A DNA stretch of 6,378 nucleotides, taken from assembly GCA_002372875.1 (NCBI GenBank), contig DFJD01000036.1:1-6378 (forward strand), written 5' to 3'. Below, one piece after another: positions 1 to 5,291 of the stretch (the stretch's first letter is position 1; every line of letters begins with the position of its first letter). This DNA is from Clostridiales bacterium UBA3680 (GTDB lineage: Bacteria > Bacillota > Clostridia > Lachnospirales > CAG-274). Position numbers and translations under genes: made by a program. The notes under the pieces were generated by a model. The model did not search any database. It saw only the letters and a list, made by a program, of their open reading frames with translations, and was not told the DNA's origin.

Positions 1-13
1 CTACGTATAGCGG

Positions 14-34
14 CTATTTTGCTTAGCAAAATAG
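14..34. repeat. Perfect inverted repeat (hairpin 1)
   Basis: The arms ctattttgc (14-22) and gcaaaatag (26-34) are exact reverse complements with a 3-base centre. The core TTTGCTTAGCAAA differs from the core of the next hairpin (51-76) by one extra A, so the two may be related. It is the first of seven hairpins in the leftmost 320 bases. No poly-T follows it on either strand, so it is not an obvious terminator. Confidence 0.6.
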
Positions 35-50
35 TCCGTCCCTACGGGAT

Positions 51-76
51 TTGTAACTTTGCTTGCAAAGTTACAA
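51..76. repeat. Perfect 12-bp inverted repeat (hairpin 2)
   Basis: The arms ttgtaactttgc (51-62) and gcaaagttacaa (65-76) match at all 12 positions around a TT centre. As plus-strand RNA the top would probably open into a CUUG tetraloop closed by G-C, a known stable tetraloop. The core TTGCTTGCAA is shared with hairpin 5 (214-231). No gene or terminator function is apparent. Confidence 0.7.
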
Positions 77-139
77 ACATGGGCTTTGATACAGTATGCG
101 GTAATATTAGCCAAATATACGAATGATTAATTAACAAAC

Positions 140-179
140 TAAGGAAGTCCCCCGCTTCTAAAGCGGGGGTGCTTACTTA
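140..179. repeat. Long GC-rich hairpin, possibly an eroded IS605-type right end
   Basis: The inner stem is cccccgctt (149-157) with aagcggggg (161-169) around a cta loop. It extends outward through taaggaag (140-147) and cttactta (172-179), with one G-A mismatch (144/175), one possible G-U pair (148/171) and one bulged T (170). That gives roughly 17 paired positions. The layout, a short AAG followed by a C-rich stem, resembles the subterminal hairpin near the right end of IS200/IS605-family elements, where it also forms the 3' part of the TnpB guide RNA scaffold. That resemblance is from memory. No tnpA or tnpB coding sequence is present in the window. Confidence 0.5.
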
Positions 180-213
180 AAATTCAGTGGAAGACCAAGC
201 TCCCACTGAATTT
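180..213. repeat. Perfect 11-bp inverted repeat (hairpin 4)
   Basis: The arms aaattcagtgg (180-190) and ccactgaattt (203-213) are exact complements around a 12-base loop. It begins on the base immediately after the preceding hairpin and is followed directly by the next one, so 140-231 is made entirely of three abutting hairpins. Function unknown. Confidence 0.65.
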
Positions 214-231
214 GGAATTGCTTGCAATTCC
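214..231. repeat. Perfect 8-bp inverted repeat (hairpin 5)
   Basis: The arms ggaattgc (214-221) and gcaattcc (224-231) flank a TT centre. It has the same architecture and the same TTGCTTGCAA core as hairpin 2, and would also form a CUUG tetraloop in plus-strand RNA. It abuts hairpin 4 with no spacer. Confidence 0.65.
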
Positions 232-249
232 GTTGGTTATGAGTATGTA

Positions 250-267
250 GCAGAAATTTATTTCTGC
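250..267. repeat. Perfect 8-bp inverted repeat (hairpin 6)
   Basis: The arms gcagaaat (250-257) and atttctgc (260-267) are exact complements around a TT centre, the third inverted repeat here with that central dinucleotide. Function unknown. It lies beyond the terminator of the minus-strand operon. Confidence 0.6.
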
Positions 268-280
268 GGAATACGAATAT

Positions 281-317
281 CATTAACAGAAAACACCGAT
301 CGTTCGGATCGGTGTTT
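281..317 (-). terminator. Intrinsic terminator of the polymerase/YolD operon
   Basis: The arms aaacaccgatc (291-301) and gatcggtgttt (307-317) form an 11-bp stem with a 5-base loop. Read on the minus strand the stem runs into TTTTCTGTT, which suits Rho-independent termination about 25 bases after the stop codon of the YolD-like gene. The plus-strand side is also T-rich (TTTATTTGTATTGTTT), so it may work in both directions. Confidence 0.75.
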
Positions 318-340
318 ATTTGTATTGTTTCCCTATATAT

Positions 341-769
341 TTACAGAAGCTTTATTCTATAAATATTTTCAAATTCTATCCTATTACAACAAACGGTAAT
401 CACACAATTATAAACATCTATTTTTTCCACTTCTCCCGAAACAGCTCTGTAAACGCCCTCTCCGACACGAACATCATCGGGTACAAAATATACCACCTCT
501 GCATTGACTGTTTGTTTTAAATCAAGCTTTTCTTCTATTTGCCTGAACACAAAGTTTATCTCATCTATAACGGTTTCCGAAAGATCGTATTTTTCCGTTG
601 TAACTCTTTCTTGTGCATGTGTCTGCTCCGCATGGCCGTGCAAAGCTGCGAAGGGTGCAAATATTTTTGCCCTGTCTTCCCTTCTCATTTGCGGATATTT
701 TTTTGCTATGGCATCATTCATATGCACGGGACAATTTTTATTTATAATATCATAAAAAGGGAACTCCAT
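341..769 (-). CDS. YolD-like protein, accessory to Y-family polymerase
   Basis: A 142-residue cytoplasmic protein. The N-terminal part carries the block MRREDRAKIFAPFAAL (residues 28-43), which matches the signature I know from YolD-like proteins of Firmicutes encoded next to UvrX/UmuC-type polymerases. A charged helical middle (about 55-85) and a beta-rich C-terminal region (about 90-140, including EVVYFVPDD) follow. Comparative genomics has proposed the YolD family as a functional counterpart of UmuD, but a biochemical role is not settled, and the assignment here rests on motif recognition alone. The start is the ATG at 769: AGGAGG at 783-778 lies 8 bases upstream. An in-frame GTG at 778 would overlap that ribosome binding site and is less likely. 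The gene begins 12 bases after the polymerase stop codon, so the two are almost certainly cotranscribed and possibly translationally coupled. Confidence 0.8.
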   Translation of the reverse strand: MEFPFYDIINKNCPVHMNDAIAKKYPQMRREDRAKIFAPFAALHGHAEQTHAQERVTTEKYDLSETVIDEINFVFRQIEEKLDLKQTVNAEVVYFVPDDVRVGEGVYRAVSGEVEKIDVYNCVITVCCNRIEFENIYRIKLL

Positions 770-777
770 AGAACACA

Positions 778-783
778 CCTCCT
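778..783 (-). promoter_or_regulatory. Ribosome binding site overlapping polymerase stop codon
   Basis: AGGAGG on the minus strand (783-778) shares its first AG with the TAG stop (784-782) of the polymerase gene and sits 8 bases before the ATG at 769. This decides the start of the YolD-like gene and suggests that ribosomes finishing the polymerase could reinitiate on it. Confidence 0.8.
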
Positions 784-2155
784 ATGCTCTGTGTCCGCCG
801 ACCTGCTCGTTTCTTTCTCTTGCGGTGGCATTTTCCAAAAAATTTATACCTTTCAAGATGGCATTTTTTCCGTACTTGCTTTTGATTTTCAACTGCGCAA
901 GCTGCAATTTTTTCTCTCTTTCCGTTCGGTCATAGTCGGTAAAAAGATCAAGCTGCCGACATACACTGTTTTCATCCGTCACATTGTTAGCATTTATTGT
1001 AATTCGTCTCACCGTCAAGTCGGGGTCTGTGATCCTGTCATAAAGATCCAATACTCCCGTTGTAATATCCCGTGATAAATTGGTTTCTCTTGCAAGCCTT
1101 ATTGTGCCGTGTGCATGGTTCGGAACAGCTCGTCCATAGCCGTCTAAGTGTGTGATACCTTTATAGATGCCCTTGTCAACATTTTCACGGTCGTAACCTA
1201 TGTCCATTGTTAAGCTTCCCGTAACAAGCCCCTTACGCAAAAGGTCAAGCGCTAAACCATCGGCCATTTCAAAGGCGATTATCCTTGCATTTTCAGCAGA
1301 ATACGGGCATTTTAACACCTGCCCCGTCGACAGGGAATTAACCGACGGACGGTAATTTTTTATATCTTCCATAAGGGTGGGTTCTTTGCCCCATGCATGA
1401 TCTATAAGTATTTGTGCATTCACTCCGAAAGTCTTATAAAGCATAATTTCATTTGTCAGGCTTGCCCTTGCCAGTTCTCCCATATTTCGAATATAAAAGC
1501 TTTCAAGTTTTTTCGCCGTGCCTTTTCCTATTTGCCAAAAATCGGTTATAGGGGTATGCTGCCACATATAACGCTTATATTTATATTCGTCAAGGTAGCC
1601 GATGCGTACTCCGTCCTTATCGGCTTGCTTGTGTTTTGCGTAAATGTCCATGGCGATTTTGGCAAGATAAAGATTTGTACCGATTCCCGCGGTGGCTGTT
1701 ATCCCCGTCTTTTTCAGAACTTCTTGTATGAGCATGACCGCTATTTCTCGGGCATTTTTCTTGTAAAGTCTCAAATATCCCGTAACATCGATAAAGACCT
1801 CGTCCACAGAATAAACATGTATATCCTCCGGAGAAATATATTTCAGATAAATGCTGTAAATATCCGATGATACCTGTATATATTTTCTCATTTGAGGCGG
1901 TGCGGTGATAAAATCTACGGTTTTTCCCGTCAAAGCCTTTACTTCATTTAATTTTTGATAAACCTCGAAAAGCCTGGCACGCCCCGATATACCATATGCC
2001 TTTAAAGCGGGGGTAACGGCAAGACAGATTGTCTTTTCGGTCCTACTGCCGTCGGCAACCACAAGACGAGCGGTAAGCGGATCAAGTCCACGCTCCACAC
2101 ACTCCACAGATGCGTAAAATGATTTCAGATCGATCGCAATGTAAATTCTATCCAT
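782..2155 (-). CDS. Y-family (UvrX/UmuC-like) translesion DNA polymerase
   Basis: A 457-residue error-prone DNA polymerase expected to extend primers past damaged template bases. The palm begins with AIDLKSFYASVE: D9 is a metal-binding aspartate, F13-Y14 are the aromatic pair, and Y14 is the probable steric gate against ribonucleotides. SVDE (116-119) supplies the second acidic pair, D118 and E119. GIGTNLYLAKIAMD (157-170) is the conserved motif leading into the thumb, and WQIGKGTAKKLESF (207-220) is the helix-hairpin-helix-like segment. The little-finger domain follows, and QLDLF (401-405) is a textbook beta-clamp binding motif. At over 450 residues it is longer than typical DinB/Pol IV and fits the UvrX/YqjW-type branch of Firmicutes, which is commonly paired with YolD-like proteins, as here. 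The ATG at 2155 has an AAGGCGGT site 6 bases upstream. These polymerases are often SOS-controlled, but I see no canonical LexA box. The frame is intact with all catalytic residues present. Confidence 0.95.
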   Translation of the reverse strand: MDRIYIAIDLKSFYASVECVERGLDPLTARLVVADGSRTEKTICLAVTPALKAYGISGRARLFEVYQKLNEVKALTGKTVDFITAPPQMRKYIQVSSDIYSIYLKYISPEDIHVYSVDEVFIDVTGYLRLYKKNAREIAVMLIQEVLKKTGITATAGIGTNLYLAKIAMDIYAKHKQADKDGVRIGYLDEYKYKRYMWQHTPITDFWQIGKGTAKKLESFYIRNMGELARASLTNEIMLYKTFGVNAQILIDHAWGKEPTLMEDIKNYRPSVNSLSTGQVLKCPYSAENARIIAFEMADGLALDLLRKGLVTGSLTMDIGYDRENVDKGIYKGITHLDGYGRAVPNHAHGTIRLARETNLSRDITTGVLDLYDRITDPDLTVRRITINANNVTDENSVCRQLDLFTDYDRTEREKKLQLAQLKIKSKYGKNAILKGINFLENATARERNEQVGGHRA

Positions 2156-2161
2156 ATTCCC

Positions 2162-2169
2162 ACCGCCTT
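2162..2169 (-). promoter_or_regulatory. Ribosome binding site of the Y-family polymerase
   Basis: AAGGCGGT on the minus strand differs by one base from AAGGAGGT and lies 6 bases before the ATG at 2155. It supports that start codon. Confidence 0.65.
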
Positions 2170-2226
2170 TCGCATTTTTATTTGAGAAATATCGTTTATT
2201 TCACATTTTGTATCTATGTTGAGGTT

Positions 2227-2255
2227 ATTATAATGGATAGTATGCTACTTTTCAA
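2227..2255 (-). promoter_or_regulatory. Sigma-A promoter of the polymerase/YolD operon
   Basis: On the minus strand, TTGAAA (2255-2250) and TATAAT (2232-2227) are separated by exactly 17 bases. Transcription should start near 2220, giving a leader of about 65 bases. The spacer contains the palindrome AGTATGCTACT (2239-2249), a possible repressor site placed where RNA polymerase would be blocked. It does not match the Gram-positive LexA box (GAAC-N4-GTTC type). Confidence 0.75.
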
Positions 2256-2345
2256 TAGTAAATTCAAATTTTATTTCGATTTATACAGAATCAACAAATA
2301 TCATCTCGAACTTTAATTTGAAATTTGTTAATTCTATCCATTTAA

Positions 2346-2525
2346 ACAAATTATAATTTCGCCGACGAAAAGTTAAACTCAGCTATATCCGCATTATATC
2401 AAGGTTTACGCAACACTAATGTAAATATAGCCCTCGGCAAAGAATATATTTTTCGGAAATTAGAAAGAACACATTTATTAAACAGCATAAAACCCGATAT
2501 AATCAAGAAATATTGTTCTTTTTAG
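2346..2525 (+). pseudogene. Possible decayed coding fragment, no start codon
   Basis: The frame is open for 59 codons between TAA at 2343-2345 and TAG at 2523-2525. The translation looks protein-like, with a helical, charged pattern that includes KLNSAISALYQGLRN and a segment near KLERTHLLNSIKP. The GC content of 2360-2450 is higher than the surrounding AT-rich spacer. There is no ATG, GTG or TTG start in frame and no ribosome binding site, so if it was ever a gene only a C-terminal piece remains. I do not recognise the family. A chance open frame is a real alternative. Confidence 0.22.
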
Positions 2526-2603
2526 TGTAGGATTTTCTGTAATTGTACACAATCGATGCCAAATCAGCAATATTGTAAATATGAAGTCCATAACCTAAAA
2601 TAT

Positions 2604-2632
2604 TTGACTTACTTTGTAATAAATATTATAAT
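2604..2632 (+). promoter_or_regulatory. Sigma-A promoter of the M13 peptidase gene
   Basis: TTGACT (2604-2609) and TATAAT (2627-2632) are separated by 17 bases, close to the full consensus. Transcription should start near 2639, leaving a leader of about 64 bases before the ATG at 2703. It is the only strong plus-strand promoter I see in the divergent intergenic region. Confidence 0.8.
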
Positions 2633-2646
2633 ATCAGGGACACATT

Positions 2647-2687
2647 GAAATTGGATTTGTATACAATTTCGTTGTGACCAAACAACG
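2647..2687 (+). promoter_or_regulatory. Two abutting leader hairpins before the peptidase RBS
   Basis: Within the predicted leader, GAAATTG (2647-2653) pairs with CAATTTC (2664-2670), and CGTTGT (2670-2675) pairs with ACAACG (2682-2687). The second hairpin ends three bases before GGAGG. Such structure could stabilise the mRNA or tune translation. The stems are short and AU-containing, so any regulatory role is inference. Confidence 0.35.
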
Positions 2688-2690
2688 ATC

Positions 2691-2695
2691 GGAGG
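2691..2695 (+). promoter_or_regulatory. Ribosome binding site of the M13 peptidase
   Basis: GGAGG lies 7 bases before the ATG at 2703. Together with the immediately following signal peptide it fixes the start of the peptidase. Confidence 0.8.
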
Positions 2696-2702
2696 TTTAT
2701 TT

Positions 2703-5039
2703 ATGAAGAAATTTATTGCCGCATTGATGACAGCCGCAATGTTTTTTACATCTTTCGGAACAGTCTATGCTGCAGACAAAGAATATCTTACGGAGAATGA
2801 AGTATGTAATATGCTTTTGTCTGCCGCAGATGATTATAATGCAAATGTCACGGAAGAAGACATTTTGCAAGGGTACGACCTTGATGAAAACGAATATGTA
2901 ACACGAGCACAAGCACTTGTTATGCTCAAACGCGCCTTTGGAGATATTCCCGAGTTAAAGGGCGGAAAGCTTTTGGCGGCATCGGGGCTTGACAGTTATT
3001 CGGATGTGACCGAAGGCGAAAATACAGAGCTTGATGCCGCATTATCCGCCGGAATAAGTGCCGGAACAGGCAACGACAATTTTTCACCGAATGCATATAT
3101 TACAAAAGAACAGCTTGACAGATTCATACAACGAACCTATTCTGTTTTTGGTACAAACAAAAAGGACGATTTTTATTACACCATAAACAAAGATAGGCTC
3201 GAAAATGCCGCATTTCCTCCCGGTTATACTACCGTGGGCGGCGTATATGACATTAGAGTGGAGATGGATCAAAGGCTCAGCGACATGTTAAAAGAAATAG
3301 CTTCTTCCGAGGCTGAGAAAGGTTCGGATGAGGAAAAAATCAAAACCGTATATAACAATTTTTTGGATTTTAACGCTCGAAATGAGCAAGGATACGAGCC
3401 CATAAAGCCCTATCTTGACGAACTTGAGGCTGTAAGTAACATGGACGAGCTTACGGACTTTGTAATAAAGGTGTACAAAGAAACGGGATTTACCGATATA
3501 TGCTTTTATCCCACAGTAGACACCCTGGACAGCACAAAATATATAACATATTTTGATTATCCCTGTGCAAATTTCGATGTATCTGTTTATAACGGCGGAA
3601 ATGATAAGCTTAAGAACGCATATTTAAAATATGTTTCGCGTTTACTCGAATTGGTGGGAGAAGATGAGGCTTCCGCCGAAAAGAAGGCACAGATATGTTT
3701 TGAGGCGGAAAAACAGTATGCGGAAAGCGCCCTTAAACCCGAGGAATACTACGACCACGAAAAAACATACAATATCTACTCCTTGCAGGAATTGGACGAT
3801 ATATTTACAGAGATAGATCTGCAAAAATTATTTGATTGTTTCGATTTAAAATCAAGTGACAGAATACAGGTTCCCGACAAAGGACTGATGAATAAAAATG
3901 CCGAGCTTTTCAAAAACGAAAATATCGACACCGTCAAAACCCTTCTGAAAGTATCAATGTTGCAATACTTTGCCAACTATCTTAGCGAAGACTTTACACA
4001 AGCAAGTGACGAATTTACAAAAGAAAGTACAGGCACCGATGAGACGGTAAGCACCGATGTAAAGGCGGTGGAGATAGTAAATAGCATGCTTTCCGATTAT
4101 GTGGGAAAGGTTTACGCCAAAAGATATGATTCTCCCGAAGCAAATGCGGATGTGAAAAATATCATAGAACAAATACGTGATGTATACAGACAGAGAATAG
4201 AAAGTCTTGACTGGATGAGCGACACCACCAAAGAAAAGGCAATAAAAAAGCTGAATAACATCAAGGTCAAAGTCGGTTCCCCTGAAAAATGGAAAGACAT
4301 TCTTGCCGGATTTGAGTTGAAAAGCTTTGCAGACGGAGGAAGTTTCTTCCAAAACTTTACGGCAATTCAGAGAGCCGGATGGAAATATATTCTCTCAAGA
4401 GAAGGCACTACCGTGGATAATACGGAATGGATCTCTGAACCTTATATTGTGAATGCCTTTTATAATCCTACAGCAAACGATATAACCATAACAGCTGCCA
4501 TACTGGCAGGCCCGATATATTCTTCCGACATGAGTTACGAGGAAAAATTGGGCGGTGTAGGTTATGTCTGCGCACACGAGATAAGCCATGCCTTTGACAG
4601 CAACGGCGCACAATACGACGAAAACGGAAACGTTAGCGACTGGTGGACAAAAGAGGATAAAGAAGCCTTTCAAAAGCTTTGCGGTGATGTGGTGGAGTTC
4701 TATCGAGGAAGTGAATGGGCTCCGGGTATACTTGTAAATCCCGAGCTTACACTTACCGAAAACATAGCCGATATGGGTGCGGCTTCCTGCCTGACTGCCA
4801 TAGGCGAAAAACACGAAAATTTTGACTTCAAAAAAATGTATGAAAGCCTTGCAAGAGCCTGGGCGATTTCGATGACAAGAGAAACTATGTTGTACTATCA
4901 CGAAGCCGACCCCCACAGCCCCTCTGTATTGCGTATAAACAAGGTGCTTCAAAGTGTGGATAAATTTTACGATGTGTACAACATTAACCCCGGTGACGGT
5001 ATGTACATAGCAAAGGAAAACAGAGCAAGGATTTGGTAA
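2703..5039 (+). CDS. Secreted SLH-domain M13 zinc metallopeptidase
   Basis: A 778-residue exported metallopeptidase of the neprilysin/PepO family (M13), which usually cleaves oligopeptides. Residues 1-23 form a signal peptide: a KK start, a hydrophobic core, and VYA before the likely cleavage site. Residues about 30-148 contain two degenerate SLH repeats (for example SYSDV at 98-102 and NFSPNAYITKEQLDRF at 126-141), implying attachment to cell-wall polymer. The M13 N-terminal domain starts at about 155 (DDFYYTINKDRL). The catalytic domain has NAFYNP (584-589), HEISH (625-629: zinc ligands H625 and H629, catalytic E626) and ENIAD (686-690: third ligand E686, plus D690). It also has HSPSVLR (738-744), with H738 and R744 matching the transition-state and substrate-binding His and Arg of neprilysin, and ends in the family-typical Arg-x-Trp. 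All catalytic residues are present. Many M13 enzymes are membrane-anchored instead, and the SLH module accounts for the extra length. The gene is monocistronic, with its own promoter and terminator. Confidence 0.95.
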   Translation: MKKFIAALMTAAMFFTSFGTVYAADKEYLTENEVCNMLLSAADDYNANVTEEDILQGYDLDENEYVTRAQALVMLKRAFGDIPELKGGKLLAASGLDSYSDVTEGENTELDAALSAGISAGTGNDNFSPNAYITKEQLDRFIQRTYSVFGTNKKDDFYYTINKDRLENAAFPPGYTTVGGVYDIRVEMDQRLSDMLKEIASSEAEKGSDEEKIKTVYNNFLDFNARNEQGYEPIKPYLDELEAVSNMDELTDFVIKVYKETGFTDICFYPTVDTLDSTKYITYFDYPCANFDVSVYNGGNDKLKNAYLKYVSRLLELVGEDEASAEKKAQICFEAEKQYAESALKPEEYYDHEKTYNIYSLQELDDIFTEIDLQKLFDCFDLKSSDRIQVPDKGLMNKNAELFKNENIDTVKTLLKVSMLQYFANYLSEDFTQASDEFTKESTGTDETVSTDVKAVEIVNSMLSDYVGKVYAKRYDSPEANADVKNIIEQIRDVYRQRIESLDWMSDTTKEKAIKKLNNIKVKVGSPEKWKDILAGFELKSFADGGSFFQNFTAIQRAGWKYILSREGTTVDNTEWISEPYIVNAFYNPTANDITITAAILAGPIYSSDMSYEEKLGGVGYVCAHEISHAFDSNGAQYDENGNVSDWWTKEDKEAFQKLCGDVVEFYRGSEWAPGILVNPELTLTENIADMGAASCLTAIGEKHENFDFKKMYESLARAWAISMTRETMLYYHEADPHSPSVLRINKVLQSVDKFYDVYNINPGDGMYIAKENRARIW

Positions 5040-5053
5040 GTTCAAACAGATAT

Positions 5054-5080
5054 ACGGGCAGAAATATCTGCCCGTTTTTT
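5054..5080 (+). terminator. Intrinsic terminator of the M13 peptidase gene
   Basis: The arms acgggcaga (5054-5062) and tctgcccgt (5067-5075) form a perfect 9-bp stem with a 4-base loop, followed by a run of six T (5075-5080). It lies 15 bases after the peptidase stop and should isolate it from the oxidoreductase downstream. Confidence 0.92.
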
Positions 5081-5178
5081 ATACTTAAGAACAAAGTATA
5101 ACGGTAAAGCGTAACGACATTTCGGAACATTTTCGTGTCAAGGCATACTTAAACGGTGAGTACAATGAAATTGCCGAT

Positions 5179-5208
5179 TTGGTGATACTGTTCACAAAAG
5201 CGTATATT
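5179..5208 (+). promoter_or_regulatory. Weak candidate promoter for the oxidoreductase
   Basis: TTGGTG (5179-5184) and TATATT (5203-5208) are 18 bases apart. Because the terminator at 5054-5080 should stop read-through, the oxidoreductase needs a promoter between 5081 and 5291, and this is the best match I can find. It lies inside the remnant reading frame and is clearly weaker than the two other promoters in the window. Confidence 0.22.
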
Positions 5209-5280
5209 ACCGAAAAGGCGTTAAGCGAAAACAAAAGCATTATAGGAAAAGATAACAGAGGAAGTACATTCTATGGAAAA

Positions 5281-5285
5281 GAGGT
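5281..5285 (+). promoter_or_regulatory. Ribosome binding site of the oxidoreductase
   Basis: GAGGT lies 6 bases before the ATG at 5292, within the last codons of the remnant frame. It supports the ATG at 5292 as the start. Confidence 0.65.
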
Positions 5286-5291
5286 AAGTAA

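Noticed and set aside
1..126. Frame open from the window edge to TGA at 124-126, as a possible C-terminal tail of a gene
   Set aside because: The 41 codons contain no recognisable motif (for instance no TnpB zinc finger), and the stretch is largely hairpins. It is mentioned only as weak context for an element end.
187..399. Plus-strand open frame of 70 codons over the left-edge hairpins
   Set aside because: It has no ribosome binding site, runs through three inverted repeats and the operon terminator, and ends antisense to the YolD-like gene. The open frame is a by-product of the repeats.
539..1075. Long plus-strand open frame of 178 codons
   Set aside because: It lies antisense to the YolD-like gene and the C-terminal part of the polymerase, both of which have clear family motifs; its translation is low-complexity and Phe/Cys/Ser rich.
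2263..2352. AT-rich inverted repeats (ttcaaatt/aatttgaa and aatttgtt/aacaaatt)
   Set aside because: Eight-base AT-only matches are expected by chance at this composition, and they do not coincide with a promoter or gene boundary.
2464..2521. Inverted repeat AAAGAACA / TGTTCTTT with 42-base spacing, considered as split LexA half-sites
   Set aside because: The half-sites are far too widely spaced for a GAAC-N4-GTTC box, and an 8-bp match at this distance can occur by chance in AT-rich DNA.
4395..5045. Minus-strand open frame of 216 codons
   Set aside because: It is the antisense shadow of the M13 catalytic domain, which carries HEISH and ENIAD in the plus frame, and its translation shows no motif.
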